This document shows, in pieces, positions 11,331 through 23,853 of a stretch of 64,000 bases of DNA (positions are counted from its first letter, which is position 1; each line of letters starts with the position of its first letter). The DNA is from Euphorbia lathyris (Eukaryota; Streptophyta; Magnoliopsida; Malpighiales; Euphorbiaceae), in assembly GCF_963576675.1 (NCBI RefSeq), contig NC_088916.1:13182501-13246500 (forward strand), written 5' to 3'. The translations under genes and the position numbers were made by a program. The notes beneath the pieces were generated by a model. It did not search any database. It was given only the letters and a program-made list of their open reading frames with translations, and had not been told where the DNA came from.

Positions 11331-13210
11331 CTACATCTACCGCAAGCTCCAGAGGTCGCCAAATGCCTTCTGTATCTATCTGAGTTAGTAAGTAATCTTT
11401 CTTTAACGCCCAGCCACAGGAAGCTCCTCATGCGGTAGGGGATTTTAAGGGACCAAATGGTCTTCCAAATATCCGAGGGATTATCAGTCCTGTTAAGGGA
11501 TTAAGGGAAAAAGCTTCAAAGGCAGATTTGCAAGAATAGACTCCATTGTTAGTCAGCGCCCAGCAATGCTTATCCATGTCTTCCTCTTGATTACTCACCT
11601 TCACTCCTCTAATTCTAAGGAGAGTCTCAAGGCTAAAGAAAGAATCAAATTTAGGCCAAACCCAGTCCCTTTCAGAGTCCACCACATCGGCTAACCTCCA
11701 GTTTTGGATATCACTAGGCGGGGGGGAAGTGCACACATCCACTAAAGGTTTATCCCCAATCCAGGTATCAAACCAGAAGCTTATGGACTTACCATTACCC
11801 ACATCCAGACCAACCCCCGAGCAAAACTCAGCAAAAACGGCGCTAAGCCCTTTCCAGAGGAAGGAACAATTGATAACTCTCTCTTTCGGGCCCCCAAAGA
11901 TCTTATCTTTTCGATACTTACCACAAAGAAGGCGAACCCAGAGAGAGGAGGGGCATTGCCACATACGCCAAAGGAGTTTCATTAATAAAACTTTATTATT
12001 ATCCTTAGCTCTCCTAATGCCCAAACCCCCTGAATCTTTGGGCTGACAAACCTCACTCCAAGGCACCAGGTGGATCTTTCTTCCCTCCGCAGCTTCCCCC
12101 CACAGGAACCTTCGGTTAATCTTATCAAGATCATTAAGCACAGGATTCGGAAGCTGACAAGCCTGCATGATGTGGTTGGGAGCAGCGGAATTCACAGATT
12201 GAATTAAAGTCAGACGGCCAGCGAGGGAGAGAGTCTTGGCTTTCCACGTGGCACACCTCGTATTGGCTTTGTCCAAAGTATCTTTAAAAGAAACTTTAAA
12301 CACTCTCTCACTATGGAGAGGAATCCCCAGATACTTCCCAAGACAATTAGTAAGAGGAATACCAGACAAATCACTTAATCTTTTACAAATTCTCGGATTC
12401 ATATTCTTAGAGCACATCATCCTAGATTTCTAGATATTAAGTCTCTGACCAGAGGCCGAACAAAAACAATCCAGAATATCCATAATGACACTCAACTGCT
12501 CCTCATTACATTCAAGAAAGATAAGGACATCGTCCGCAAAGAATAAGTGGGTCACCTGGGGACAGAAACTGTTGATGGCCACCGGGTGGAAACCCCCAAT
12601 ATCAATGGCATCTTGAATAAGGTGGGACAGCCTCTCCATAGCAATAACGAAAAGGAAGGGACTCATAGGATCACCCTGACGGATGCCCCGACCCGGAGAA
12701 AACTCCTCCGACATATCCACATTCACCATAACCTGAAACACAGGAGAAGTAATACAAACCTTAATAAGATTTCTCCAACTGTCCGGGATCCTAGCTCTCT
12801 CCAGACTCTCCATCAGGAAGTTCCAGTTGATGCGATCATAGGCCTTCTCCAAATCCAGCTCAAGAGCCACAATGCCTTTCTTCCCTTTCCTAATCTTCAT
12901 AGTGTGCACCATTTCTTGGACAATCACCACATTATCTATCATTTGTCTACCGGGTACAAAACTACCCTGATTCTGACAAATGATCTCCGGAAGAATGCCA
13001 CGGATTCTATTAGCCACAATTTTTGTAATCGTCTTGTAAAGAACATTACAAAGACTGATGGGTCTCATATGCAAAAAGGAAGAAGGCTTATCAATTTTAG
13101 GAATAAGGACCATGAGAGTTCTATTAACCAGCTCAATATCCTTAGACCCATTGAACACACCTATGATAAACTCATAGATACCCTCCTTCACAACACCCCA
13201 GTGCTTGTGG
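11331..13210 (-). pseudogene. LINE ORF2 reverse transcriptase part, degenerate
   Basis: The minus-strand frame from 13209 to 12430 carries a non-LTR reverse transcriptase: LELDLEKAYDRINW (first catalytic Asp), GIRQGDPMSPFLF and FFADDVLIF (catalytic DD). A TAG near 12429, at a position where relatives often have CAG, separates it from the continuation 12420-11428. That continuation has the thumb region and the typical W-rich spacer. Near 11490-11500 the frame shifts; the zf-RVT motif (WKTIWSLKIP, then FLWLGVKERLLTN) continues in another frame up to the gypsy insertion. The enzyme would have made LINE cDNA at the target nick; it is no longer functional. Confidence 0.85.
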
Positions 13211-13476
13211 TAAATATTTTTATATTCAATAAATAAATAAATTCATATATATATATATACACTAAATAAATATATAAGAAATAATAATTATATTATAAAA
13301 GTTAAAGTCAAGTGATTATTTGATACAAAATACTACTAAGGATATACAAAATGATCTATTGATCTACAAAACTAAATTCCCATAAAAAATATATCAACTA
13401 AAAAATTCTAAGCAACACTAAAAGTATCATCTCATCCAATTAATGAGTTTGTAAGCAATGCTAAAAATCTATCCAC

Positions 13477-13734
13477 CTAATTTTCATTAGTAGGAGGTTG
13501 CAACCTATTAATTTGTTGTTGCATTCCACCAATGATATCTTGTAAAGCTCCAATTTGATATTTCATTTGAACTTCAAACTCTTCAAACCTTAGTTGAACA
13601 TCATTAATTTGTGATGAAGACGTACCAATATTTAGCCGATCTACATGATTATGTTGCTCCTTTTGTTTATCTCGCTCTTGAAAAGCCACAAGTTCATCAA
13701 CAGTTGATTGCAATCTATCGAGCTGAGACTCCAA
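13477..13734 (-). pseudogene. Short coiled-coil frame, possible CACTA transposase-gene remnant
   Basis: An 85-codon frame begins MESQLDRLQSTVDELVAF and has heptad-like hydrophobic spacing throughout, so it is a predicted coiled coil. It lacks any catalytic motif. Its place inside the CACTA element suggests the C-terminal tail of an accessory or transposase-like protein, many of which end in a coiled coil. I do not recognise the sequence, and it could be a chance frame. No further exon is evident upstream or downstream. Confidence 0.3.
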
Positions 13735-14739
13735 ATGTGATATTGCAATCTAAAGATGCAAGACATAACTATTTACTTGAAAAGATGATGAAACATAAAA
13801 GCCAGCTGAAATAATTAAAGGAACATTCAGAAAGCACCTAAAAAACAGAATGCCTATCACCCAAGAAACCATCTCTCTATCAGGTATACAATCAAACACT
13901 TTGTGTGCATAACTTAAATAACCTAATTTCACATATAAATCAAGGAGAATTGTGCTTCAGTTTTAGCACACTGTGTGTAGTTATGTAAACCATAGAATCA
14001 TTCTTCCCCATAGAAGCAATCCTAACAAATCTAGGACACTAGCACACCAAACTTGCAAATAACCCAAAACTTTTAACATTAAGAAGGAATGCATTTTTAC
14101 CAAAACTAACAAAATCAAGGATAACAATAATAATAATAAACCAGCTAGAGAGTAGAACCACAGAACCAGTTAGAGAGTAGAAACACAGAGATGAAACATG
14201 AATATTGCTTAGAGGAGTTCTTGAAGAAGAACAGAGAAACAAGTTCAAAGTTCAAATCATACCAGCTAGAGAGTAGATACCGACAAAGATGAAACAACCG
14301 TGGAAATAGGGGTAGTGAGACCAATCGGAGCGGCGCTGGTGATGATGGAAACCGGTGCCGGCAATGATAAGAGTGAGAATTTTACCTACGAAGTAATCTC
14401 TTCTGTAATCGTGGAGAGATAATTTTAGGCCTCAGAAAGAAAAGTTTATAAAAGCCATTTATATAGTCTTGTTTTCTAATTTAATATTTTATTATGTCAA
14501 ATTATATATACATATATATTTATATTTATTTTTTATTTTTTATTATAATTTGTGCTCCTACACGAATTTGGGTTGGTGACCAATAGGATAGGTAGGTGCA
14601 ATCACCTACAATTAAAAATACCTACTAAATTTGTAGGTCATTGGGGCGACAAAAACCCCGCTAAGAATTTCCTACACATTTCAATGTGTAGGTGGATTCC
14701 AGCGCATATTTTGCATCAGTGTCCGTCGGTGATAACTAC

Positions 14740-14792
14740 ACAAAATTTTGTGTCGGTCGATTGCGTCGGTGATAGCCGATTTTCTTGTAGTG
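14740..14792 (-). repeat. CACTA right terminal inverted repeat
   Basis: Read on the minus strand it starts CACTACAAGAAAATCGGCT and continues with ATCACCGACG, the intact form of the family terminus. It is followed directly by the TSD CAT. Confidence 0.85.
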
Positions 14793-14795
14793 CAT

Positions 14796-15578
14796 CTTGA
14801 TTGCTGTTAAATTGAAATGAAAACATAAATGCCTAAAATTAGTAATGATTCTCAAATATTGTCTTGAAATTAAGAATCTCAAATTCAGAGGAGATAAATA
14901 AACACCCAATTTAAAAAGGAAGAGTCTAAAAAAAACCAATCCGAAACAAAAATGAAAAATAAGAAAAACTTAATATGGTATAGCCATAAAAAAGCATATG
15001 CAGATGAGAGTTAAGAGTCTTGTCTTCTCCACCAATTCTACTCCCATAAAGCAGAGAGACCAAATTAGTACTGCGAGTAAGAAATAACACATCAAATTAT
15101 GCATTTAGAGAAAAAAGAGATAGGTAGGATGTTAGAATGAAATCAAAATGGAAAAACAAAAATAAAAACAATCTATACCCATAGCGTAAATAAAGGATAG
15201 AGAGAAGAAAATCTACTTCAAGGAAGACAAATACATGCAAATAAAAAAAATCAAAGGGAATAGAAAAGAAAAAGCCTAATTGAAAAACGATCAAAACACT
15301 AAATCAACAATTGAGAAATAGCTGGACTTGGAGAAATAACCCGTTAAATGTCGAAAGCTACGATATGGAAAGCATTGAGGAAGATAAAGATGGATAGGAG
15401 TGAAGCATAATACAACATTGTTGTATTTGAGGATTCTAATGAGAATCAAAGTGTTGAGGAAGATAAAGATGAGTGAGGGTTAGTTATTCAGCGAAATTAG
15501 AGATTAGTGATAAAAAAAATCTGATAATAATATTAAGCAGTTTATTAAACGGGTTATGTCATGTTCTATTATTTTGAC
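14796..15578. other. Non-coding spacer between CACTA and SIRE elements
   Basis: AT-rich sequence of about 780 bp. I see no gene, repeat or terminal structure in it. Its right end, ACGTA, is the TSD of the copia element. Confidence 0.6.
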
Positions 15579-15583
15579 ACGTA

Positions 15584-16920
15584 TGTTGGTCCCTTGTAAG
15601 GTTGCAAGTATAGTTCCAAGGGGGGGTTAGGAACTATTTAAACTTTTTTGCAATTAGGGCAGACTTCTTTTTCTAAGGAAAAAGGTTTTAACAGCGGCGC
15701 TGAGTAAACAGCAAGATACTGGCTTAGTCAACTGGTGACTAGGTCAGTTTCTTAGCTTGAGTCAGGAGATAACACTTAGAGTCTATTCCTAAGCTCAGAT
15801 GTTCAACGCGCACAACTCTACTTGACCTCTTTACTTGGTCAGTTTTTGGTTATTTTAAGCAGGCAATATATATAAGGAGTTAAGGGTAAGAAATACTTCA
15901 CTCAGCAGATTTATCCAGGTTCGGCTTCTTCTAAGCCTACGTCCTGTCCCCGGAACACGTTCCGAGATTTCGAATCCTCTACTGAGCTCTTTAAAGGTAG
16001 AGCCTCAAACCTTTTACAATCTCAGCAACTGAGTATGACAAGAGTACCTTCCTCTATACCTCTACTCAATCCTAATCTCTCGCTGAGTACTAAAACCGAG
16101 TACTCAGCCTCTCCTTTCTATCTCTAGAAATGATAAGTGTTTTGTTCTATACAAAGATTTGCTAAGACACTTTAGACGATTGAAATAATCACTCTAGACT
16201 TTTACACAGATATAAGAATTGTAGTGTAAGATTTGCTTTGCTTCTTTGCTTGCAGAACTTGTGTAGAAATTTGGTCAGCGTAATGGCTTGATCAAGTTAT
16301 GTGTTGAATGAAGCTTCTGATGGAACTATTTATAGAGACGTCTGGGCATCGGTCATTTCGAATTTCGAAATAACCGTTGGAGGGAAACGGCTTCCTGTCG
16401 TTGTCATCCTGACTTGCTCAGAGCTCTCGGCCAATCAGAATTGTGTATCTTCTATCCTCGGTCAGGTCAGCAGACTGTCTCTCCTTTTATGGTAAAGTCA
16501 ACTGGACAGCATACTGTGTCGTCTGAACTTTACCCAAAGTAGAAATACTTTGTCTGGAAGTTTTCATTTGCCAGCTGCTGTCTTGTACGCTTTGTCGAGA
16601 CTACTCAGCAGCTTCATCTTGAAGTTGTTCCCGAAGGTCTTCTAGATCCTTCTTTTGCTGAGTTGCGTTTTGTTCAAAAACGGCAACGTCTTGACAAACG
16701 CGGGCTGAGTTGTACTGAGTTGTTTGACTTGGGCCTTGACTTCCGTATTGGGCTTGGACCTTTTAATTCTTGTGTCTTATAAACAATTTTAACTCAACAT
16801 TGAACAAACACATTATTAGAATAAATCAAAGCATTTAAACTTATTGTGTTTTAGAATATGTATTTCAATTATACTTAAACAATTTGTCAAATCAAAATTA
16901 TGTGGAAAGGTGTTTCAACA
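15584..16920 (-). repeat. SIRE 3' LTR
   Basis: The plus strand runs from TGTTGGTCCC to GTGTTTCAACA, the same ends as the right copy. A TATA box (minus-strand TATAAATA) lies at 16327-16334. Confidence 0.92.
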
Positions 16921-17453
16921 AACTCCCCCATTTTGATGTTGGCAAAACTATTCAGCGAGGAACTCAGTATGAGCTCCCCCATGATAGTTGACCTAGTATA
17001 ATTTAGCCAACTCCCCCGTAAGGGTTGAGCTACTGACTTAGTTTTACTCTAAACATTTAAAGGTTTAATTCGAGTAAGTCTAAGGTCAGTTTTTCAGATA
17101 TAGGTCAGCTTATTAAACATATTCTATTTACTCAGTATTAAGCGGAAGGTATAATCATATAGAGTGCGCTGAGTAATTTGTTGTTCAATGAGTTCTTAAC
17201 AGACAATGTTTTATAAGCACATAAGTCAATGTCAAACATGTTATCAGCATTTGATTCAGTCAATAAGATTTAATTGAAGATACGTAATGACTCAGTACAC
17301 AGTGACATATATTAGCATATATCATAACTCAGGAATAGGAATCAAAGATGCAGATATGATATATTGATAGTAGTCAGTGGTTACACAACAAAAATTATAG
17401 ATAAGGCATATAGATTACATCTGACTTAGTCTATACTGAGCTACCTATCTATT
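16921..17453 (-). other. SIRE 3' untranslated region and polypurine tract
   Basis: Minus-strand AAAATGGGGGAGTT (16921-16934) touches the LTR and is the likely plus-strand primer. The rest is AT-rich with many CTCAGT/ACTGAG motifs and no frame. Confidence 0.75.
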
Positions 17454-20287
17454 TCATTTCTTTTTCTTGTGTTGAGACTGACTTCGCTCATGCTGAGCTC
17501 TAGCTGTTTTATCTTTCTCCCCCGTTTTGTCAGCATCAGGAGGAGGAAGTTTGAAAGCATCAGTTAAGACAGCTCGAGTCAGTTCTTTAGATAGCTCTTT
17601 AAGTTTGTCAGCGCTTTCATTGACGCCGTCAAAAATTGCAACTCCATCAGTTGATACCTCTGCGGGTATGTTGAGGTCAGCAGCACTGAGCATATTGACG
17701 CTGAACGCTTGAGCTTTGCCTTGCCAGATGAGAGCTTCAGTAAGACCAGCAAAGATTTGGTGAAAGGTCTTTAAAAGAGTTGTGTCGTAATACTGACGTT
17801 GAATATTGTTATGACGAATGTGGTTGAAAGTTTGTTGGATGATCGTCTACATCTCATGCTGTTTCAGCGCGTCAGTATCCATCTCTTGCTTATTCAAATT
17901 AAGCAAGCGAATAGCCTCACCTATTTGCTCGATTGAGCACTGATTGTAAGAAACATTTGCTCATTTGTCTTAAGTTGCTCGGTGTGAAGCTGAGAAAAAA
18001 GCATCTTTACTTCAGATGAGGTGGCATAGTCGGTGTTTACAGCTGACAATTTCTAAACTTGTTGTTGTAAAGAGTTCAAGTGTTGCACGGTTGTCAGATG
18101 GATCTCAGCCAGCTTGGCTATTGAATCCTGCTTTGCTTGCTGTGCTTGAAAAGATATGATGACGTTCAGCAAGTCCTTGAGTCCCTTAACTTCGTTGAGA
18201 AGCTGAGTGACCTGGGAGAGCTGAGTAGTCTCAATAGATGAAGACCCAGCAGCAGGAGGAGTAGATTGTTGAAGGTCTCGGATTAATGCTTGCACTGAGT
18301 CAATGATCTTTTTGCCGGACTCAGTGGCATTCAGATAGCTTTGTGAGCCTTCAGGGACATCAGTGTGACCGGAAGGAAGAGGAGTGAAAGGAGTTACCTG
18401 GTCAGTGACTGGAATAGCATTCTCAATCCGCACTTGAGTTTTAGGTATAGTTGATTGATCGGCAAAGAGTTGAGTTGGAGAAGTGGTAATTCGAATACTG
18501 TCTGTGCTGACGGCAGAAGTGTGTGGAGTCAGCACCATGCTTGAAGAAATGGCATGAACAGTGATCGGCTCAACCTGACTGGTTGAGGTGGCGGAAGCAT
18601 TTTGGTCGGCATGTTCCTATTGAGAAGAAACAGAGGCTTGCTTTTCTAATGGCACCGATGTAGTGGAAGTTGGTTGACGTTTGAAAAATTTCAGCTTTAC
18701 TGAGGAGGGGTCGTTAGTTGTCTTTGAAATGGTAAAGTCAGGAAGAGTTGGTGGTGGCACAAAATCTTCACTGACAGGCTTCTCACTGGCCTTAACCAAC
18801 TTTCGTCTTCTATGAGGTGGAGTGACAGTTTGAGTAGCATCTCCTGAGTGAGAAGGAGAAGATTCATGTTGCTCATCATGAGGCTGGTCAGCTTGTTCTT
18901 GGACTGGATCAACATTGTGTTGATCAAGTACTTGCTCATCTTCAGCAGCAAACCCAGCATTGGCCTGCTCAGTCTCGTGTTCACTTGCTGTCTCCTCAGA
19001 GTCCTCAGTGTCATCCTGACCGCTGGCCTCTTCTTCTTCTTCCTCTGTACTGTCACCATCAAGTTCTTCCTCAACTTGTGAGATGAAGTGATCATCCAGT
19101 TGTACCTCATGTTCTTCGGACTCAGCTACACTACCTTGACATTGGGTGAAGTGAGAGTCACCCGGTACAATAAAGTCAGTAGGTATAGCATTGAGGGGAG
19201 TCAGTGTAGAACGTTTCTGCTTCTTCTGAGGTTGCTCAGCAGTTTCCTCAGTTCTAGGCTCACCTTGCCTGCTTCGTTTTTCAGCTGACTTACCAGCTGA
19301 CTTCTGTCTTTTTGCTGGAGACTCAACATTTTTGGAAGGAGTCTCAGCAGTTTTCCTTTTGCGGGAAGCTGGGGCCTTAGTCCTTCGCCCTTTCTTTGGC
19401 TCAGCAGTTCCCTCAGCTTGTCCAGCAGCAGCAGCAACAGCTTTACCTTTCTTCAAAGGCTGTCCAAACTTTAATGCTCTCAGCGAGGCAACTGTGATCT
19501 CAGTTCCTCGAGTCTTCTCCTCACCTTCGAGATCAACCTTATGGGCAATGAGGATTCTGGTGATGAGTGATCCAAGCCGCATCGTGCCAGTGCTTCGAAG
19601 GAAACCAGCAACAAGAAAGACTGGCATGTTTATGGGAGTGTACGTCAGCATATGCCATATAAAGCATTGCTCGAAATTTGTTGCTGATGTAGTGCAGTTG
19701 ATCTTTGGGTAGATAAAGTAGGTCAGCAAATAATGAGCCATCTTCTAGTGTTGACCCATTGATGAAGCTGAGACTTCTCCTGAGTGGCCCTCAGGTTTGC
19801 AGAAATTTTGTTCATACCCAGTGCCATCCTGATCTCCCGATCTCCTCAGCCTTGCTCCCTCAGTTTTCAACTTGAGCAGATTTCCTATGTAGAGAGGGTT
19901 GATGAAGATGGTTTTCTCTTTAACCACAGTGCACAGGTAGTCAGTGTTGTCATTTGCAACTTTGAGGTTGTGGTAGAATTCCCTCACAAGGTCAGGGTAG
20001 GTATAATCCCTAACTGAAAATAGCCCAGTCCATCCATTTTGTGAAATCCACTCGCAAAACGGTTGTTCATTTTGCACGAAGTTTTCAGAGACCCATCTTG
20101 AGGGCTCAACTTTCCATTCGCGGACATTCTCAAAGACCTTGGAGTAGGTCCTGACCTTTACGGGTTTTCCCTGACCAGAGGTTTGGCCAGCTTGTCCTTT
20201 GCTGGGTGTGGGAGGATTCCCTGTAGGTTCATCGGAGCTGGACTTTTGGTGGCCGGCACCGGAGGTGTTGTAGGAAACCTTAGTCAT
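17454..20287 (-). pseudogene. Env-position gene with 'putative plant transposon protein'-type domain, broken
   Basis: Likely start ATG is 20287 (MTKVSYNTSGAG), because a TATA box sits at 20389-20396 inside the longer open frame that begins at 20431. The N-terminal 250 or so residues have a domain I recognise as the plant transposon-protein family (PF20167 from memory): DLVREFYHNL, then IFINPLYIGNLL, then a conserved HxLT-type segment. The remainder is low-complexity, with basic KKGKAV-type and acidic E/D-rich stretches, and ends in a coiled-coil-like Q-rich tail. In-frame TAGs near 19743 and 18615, another stop near 18051, and a frame change before 17693 disable it. It is in the sense direction after pol, where SIRE elements carry env-like genes. 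No transmembrane or fusion-type region is evident. Confidence 0.65.
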
Positions 20288-20388
20288 AGTTTTAGGATGG
20301 GAAAGCTTCGATGGATTTTTAGAGAGAAGGAATTTCTTTGCCTTAGAGTTCGATAAGCGTAAAGAATAAAAAATGGGGAAATACCCAT

Positions 20389-20396
20389 TATTTATA
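20389..20396 (-). promoter_or_regulatory. Internal TATA box ahead of the env-position gene
   Basis: Minus-strand CTCTATAAATAATGG lies about 100 bp upstream of the ATG at 20287. This is suitable spacing for a separate transcript with a leader of about 70 nt. Confidence 0.45.
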
Positions 20397-20758
20397 GAGG
20401 TGATGTGTGGTGTGGATTTAATCGAATCCATGTGTCAGTTTTGCCTTGGGATTTTGAACCGACAAAGATCCTGGCATTTATGACACATACGGCGTATACG
20501 TCATCCTAGGGCTATACGCGTGCTATTGCATTTATTCTAACGGATCTAACACTCAGCGTTTAGAATACTAATCGTTTGATATTCTGAGTGGTCAGTACTA
20601 CATAAAGGGATGATTTCTAAGTTTAAGTTTAAACTAATTTACTCAGTGTGCAAGTTTACTCAGTATTTGCTGTTTAATTTGTTTTAATGAGTACACAGCA
20701 AAGACAATCATTCAGCATAGGAATTCACTCAGCATTCATATTCATTTAGCACAGGAAT

Positions 20759-23700
20759 TTACTGAAGAGGATTAAACATACCAATTGCTTCTCTCAGTAT
20801 GCTGAACTGCTCACGGGCCAGTGGCTTCGTGAAGATATCCGCAAGCTGTTCATCCGTTGGGACAAAGGTCAGCTTGATCTCACCCTTGAGTACATGGTCT
20901 CTAATGAAGTGATGTCTGATGCTGACATGCTTCATTCTGCTGTGTTGAATTGGGTTCTTTGAAAGATCAATTGCACTTTTGTTGTCACATTTGACTTCAA
21001 TTGTCTTCGTTTGAACACCATAGTCTTCAAGCTGTTGCTTAATCCATAAGACTTGAGCAACACAGTGACCAGCATCAATGTACTCAGCTTCAGTGGTAGA
21101 CAAGGCTACTGACGCCTGCTTTTTGCTGAACCAGGATACAAGACAGCTTCCTAAGAAGTGACATCCTCCAGAGGTGCTTTTACGTTCCAGCTTATCCCGT
21201 CCATAGTCAGCGTCAGTGTATCCGATGAGTGTAAAATCATGAGTATTTGGATACCATAAACCTGCGTTCACTGAGCTTTGCAAATATCTAAGGATTCTTT
21301 TTACAGCAATGTAATGAGATTCCTTAGGGTTAGATTGATATCTAGCACAGTAGCATACTGAAAACTGAATGTTCGGTCTACTGGCTGTTAAGTAAAGTAG
21401 AGAGCCTATCATACCTCGATATAATTTGCTGTCTACTGACTTACCATTCTCGTCAGCGCAGAGGACAGTGTCAGTGCCCATAGGAGTGGATATTGGCTTG
21501 CAATTCTCCAAGTCATATTTCTTTAATATCTCCTTGGCATATTTGGCTTGACTGATGAAGATGCCATTTTTTCCTTGTTTAATTTGAAGACCGAGGAAGA
21601 AGTTGAGTTCTCCCATCATGGACATTTCAAACTCAGTCTGCATTTGTTTGCTAAACTCCTTGCACATTGATTCGTTAGTTGCACCAAATATTATATCATC
21701 AACATAAATTTGGGCCAACATGGTATCTTTACCCTTTCTCTTAATGAATAAGGTTGTATCAGCTTTGCCCCTGACGTAATTTCTAGTCAGCAGGAAACTG
21801 GTCAGCCTCTCATACCAAGCACGTGGTGCTTGCTTGAGGCCGTACAAAGCCTTTTTGAGTTTGTAAACATGGTTTGGGAACTTAGGGTCCTCAAAACCTG
21901 GAGGTTGATTTACATAAACCTCCTCGTTTATAACTCCATTAAGAAATGCACTTTTGACATCCATTTGGAATAATTTAAAGTTCATGTAAGATGCATATGC
22001 ACATAGAATTCTAATTGCCTCTAGCCTTGCCACTGGGGCAAAGGTCTCACCGTAGTCTATACCTTCTTGCTGACTGTAGCCCTGAGCTACAAGCCTTGCT
22101 TTGTTCCTGACTACATTCCCTTGTTCATCCATCTTGTTTCTGAAGACCCATCTTGTTCCAATGGTCTTTTGACTCTTTGGATGAGGCACTAGCTCCCATA
22201 CATTGTTTCTTCTGAATTGATCGAGCTCCTCTTGCATTGCGTTCATCCAGAATTCATCGTACTCAGCTTCAGCGAAATTCTTCGGTTCTTGAACTGAGAC
22301 GAAAGCAACATTGCTGAGGTACTTCCTGAGTTGATTCCTCGTCATCAGGGTATTCCCAGCAGAATCAAGGATCACACTCTCTGAGTGCCCTCTTAGGATC
22401 CTTATTTCTTTAGGTAGATTCATGTCTTGTGCTGTCTGTGTTTCAACAATCTCTGCAGAAGTAGATGGGTCAGCAAAAGTAATCTTAGGTTCACTCTTAC
22501 TCTTGGTCAGCCTTTTCGTGAATGACTCAGTAGCTGGTTCTTGGTCAGCAGTGGTTACTGAGTGTGGATCATCTTCGGTCAGCGGCTGGTATCTACCTGC
22601 AGGGTTAGTTTCGTCGAACTCTACATGTACTGACTCTTCTAAAACTTGAGTTCTCTTATTAAAAACTCTGTATGCTTTGCTGTTTGTTGAGTAGCCCAAA
22701 AAGATAGCCTCATCAGCTTTTGAATCAAACTTTGCTAAGTTATCTTTGGTATTTAAAATAAAACATCTACAGCCAAAGGCACGAAAGTATCCAATATTGG
22801 GCTTTCGTCCTTTCCAAAGTTCATAGGGGGTTTTCTTTAGTATAGGTCTAACTAGAGCCCTATTAAGAATATAGCATGCTGTGTTAACAGCCTCTCCCCA
22901 AAAATACTTTGGAAGCCTATGCTCATCCAGCATTGTCCTGGCTATTTCAACCAGAGTTCTGTTCTTCCTTTCTACAATCCCATTTTGCTGAGGTGTTCTA
23001 GGAGCAGAAAAATTATGGTCAATGCCGCTGGCTTCACAGAATTCAACAAACTTTTGGTTTTTGAATTCTCCGCCATTATCACTACGGATGTGAGCTAATT
23101 TTAGGTCTTTTTCATTTTCAATTTTTCTAACCAAATTTGAAAATGTCTCAAAGGTTTCATCCTTGCTGGTCAGCAAGATGACCCACGTATACCGAGAGAA
23201 GTCATCTACAATGACCAAGGAAAATCTTCTTCCACCCAGACTCAGTGGCTGGACTGGACCAAATAGATCCAAGTGTAGTAACTCTAACAGACGTTTAGTT
23301 GAGACAATATTTTTGCTGTGAAAAGATTGTTTTTCAAATTTAAGTTCGGGCAGTCCCTCAACCAATTGCTTTCTTGCTAATTTGGCCAGGAGGTCCATGC
23401 TTACATGACCAAGTCTCCTGTGCCATAGCCAGGAATTCTCTTCCGTTGATACTAAGCACACAGTTTTTGAAAACTTTTTCTCTAAGTCTAGCATAAAGAC
23501 ATTATCTATGCGAGGGGCAGTTAAAATTAACTCATTTGTATTACCCTCGTATATTTTACATCCAGTAGCATCAAATATAACTTTTCTCCCATTGTCACAT
23601 AGCTGAGCTACGCTGAGTAAGTTATATTTGAGTCCGCTGACTAGGGAGACAGATTCAATAGTAGGATTACCTCCGATGGTTCCTGACCCTACTATCTTAC

Positions 23701-23848
23701 CCTTCTTGTTGTCTCCAAAACTTATGCTCCCTCCTCGTTTACGCTCAAACGTGATGAACTGAGTTTCATCACCCGTCATATGCCTTGAGCATGCGCTGTC
23801 AATATACCACATCTTTGACTTCTCGGCACATCTCAGGCTTACCTGCAT
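20759..23848 (-). CDS. SIRE pol: protease, integrase, reverse transcriptase, RNase H
   Basis: An open frame of 1029 codons. It starts near the protease active site ([13 protein letters not shown]; relatives usually have DSG). The integrase has WHRRLGH (about residue 138) and the DDE core: LDLFGP (about 193), RSDNGGEF (about 255) and GIVERKNRT (about 291). The RT has YVDDIIFG (about 716), and RNase H has YTDADYGRD (about 877). The ADIFTKPL motif closes the frame. The CxxC half of the integrase zinc finger is absent: [11 protein letters not shown] runs directly into FHSKN. The gag frame does not join this frame without a shift near 23850. The protein would process, copy and integrate the element; with these lesions this copy is probably inactive. 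Confidence 0.9.
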   Translation of the reverse strand: MQVSLRCAEKSKMWYIDSACSRHMTGDETQFITFERKRGGSISFGDNKKGKIVGSGTIGGNPTIESVSLVSGLKYNLLSVAQLCDNGRKVIFDATGCKIYEGNTNELILTAPRIDNVFMLDLEKKFSKTVCLVSTEENSWLWHRRLGHVSMDLLAKLARKQLVEGLPELKFEKQSFHSKNIVSTKRLLELLHLDLFGPVQPLSLGGRRFSLVIVDDFSRYTWVILLTSKDETFETFSNLVRKIENEKDLKLAHIRSDNGGEFKNQKFVEFCEASGIDHNFSAPRTPQQNGIVERKNRTLVEIARTMLDEHRLPKYFWGEAVNTACYILNRALVRPILKKTPYELWKGRKPNIGYFRAFGCRCFILNTKDNLAKFDSKADEAIFLGYSTNSKAYRVFNKRTQVLEESVHVEFDETNPAGRYQPLTEDDPHSVTTADQEPATESFTKRLTKSKSEPKITFADPSTSAEIVETQTAQDMNLPKEIRILRGHSESVILDSAGNTLMTRNQLRKYLSNVAFVSVQEPKNFAEAEYDEFWMNAMQEELDQFRRNNVWELVPHPKSQKTIGTRWVFRNKMDEQGNVVRNKARLVAQGYSQQEGIDYGETFAPVARLEAIRILCAYASYMNFKLFQMDVKSAFLNGVINEEVYVNQPPGFEDPKFPNHVYKLKKALYGLKQAPRAWYERLTSFLLTRNYVRGKADTTLFIKRKGKDTMLAQIYVDDIIFGATNESMCKEFSKQMQTEFEMSMMGELNFFLGLQIKQGKNGIFISQAKYAKEILKKYDLENCKPISTPMGTDTVLCADENGKSVDSKLYRGMIGSLLYLTASRPNIQFSVCYCARYQSNPKESHYIAVKRILRYLQSSVNAGLWYPNTHDFTLIGYTDADYGRDKLERKSTSGGCHFLGSCLVSWFSKKQASVALSTTEAEYIDAGHCVAQVLWIKQQLEDYGVQTKTIEVKCDNKSAIDLSKNPIQHSRMKHVSIRHHFIRDHVLKGEIKLTFVPTDEQLADIFTKPLAREQFSILREAIGMFNPLQ

Positions 23849-23853
23849 TGTAA

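Larger units (their letters stand above)
921..13210 (-). mobile_element. 5'-truncated L1-clade LINE with C-terminal RNase H, split by a gypsy element
   Basis: The element is bounded by a perfect 20-bp TSD beginning TAAATATTTT, at 901-920 and 13211-13230. The 3' end in element orientation is at 921, where a T-run on the plus strand represents a short poly(A) tail. The 5' end at 13210 falls in the middle of ORF2, just before the reverse transcriptase. ORF1 and the endonuclease domain are therefore missing, the usual result of incomplete reverse transcription. The gypsy element at 1811-11325 was inserted later, in the zf-RVT segment. Confidence 0.88.
489..14792. mobile_element. CACTA (En/Spm-type) transposon, non-autonomous, carrying nested insertions
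   Basis: The right end is TTTTCTTGTAGTG, the reverse complement of the classical CACTACAAGAAAA terminus. The left end is the matching CGCTACAAGAAAA, with one A-to-G change. Both ends are bordered by CAT (486-488 and 14793-14795), the 3-bp TSD expected for CACTA elements. Inside each end are subterminal copies of TCGGTGAT/ATCACCGA in both orientations. Without the nested LINE and gypsy insertions only about 2.0 kb of CACTA sequence remains. No TNP2-type transposase is visible, so it is inferred to depend on a relative for movement. Confidence 0.85.
13231..14792. other. CACTA internal and subterminal sequence, mostly non-coding
   Basis: Right of the LINE the CACTA element continues for about 1.5 kb. 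Only one short coiled-coil frame stands out (13477-13734). Near the end, several TCGGTGAT-type subterminal motifs and TGTGTAGG-type repeats occur. These are typical binding sites for CACTA accessory proteins. Confidence 0.6.

Noticed and set aside
12547..13236. 229-codon frame opposite the LINE reverse transcriptase
   Set aside because: It is the antisense shadow of a clear RT and lacks any domain.
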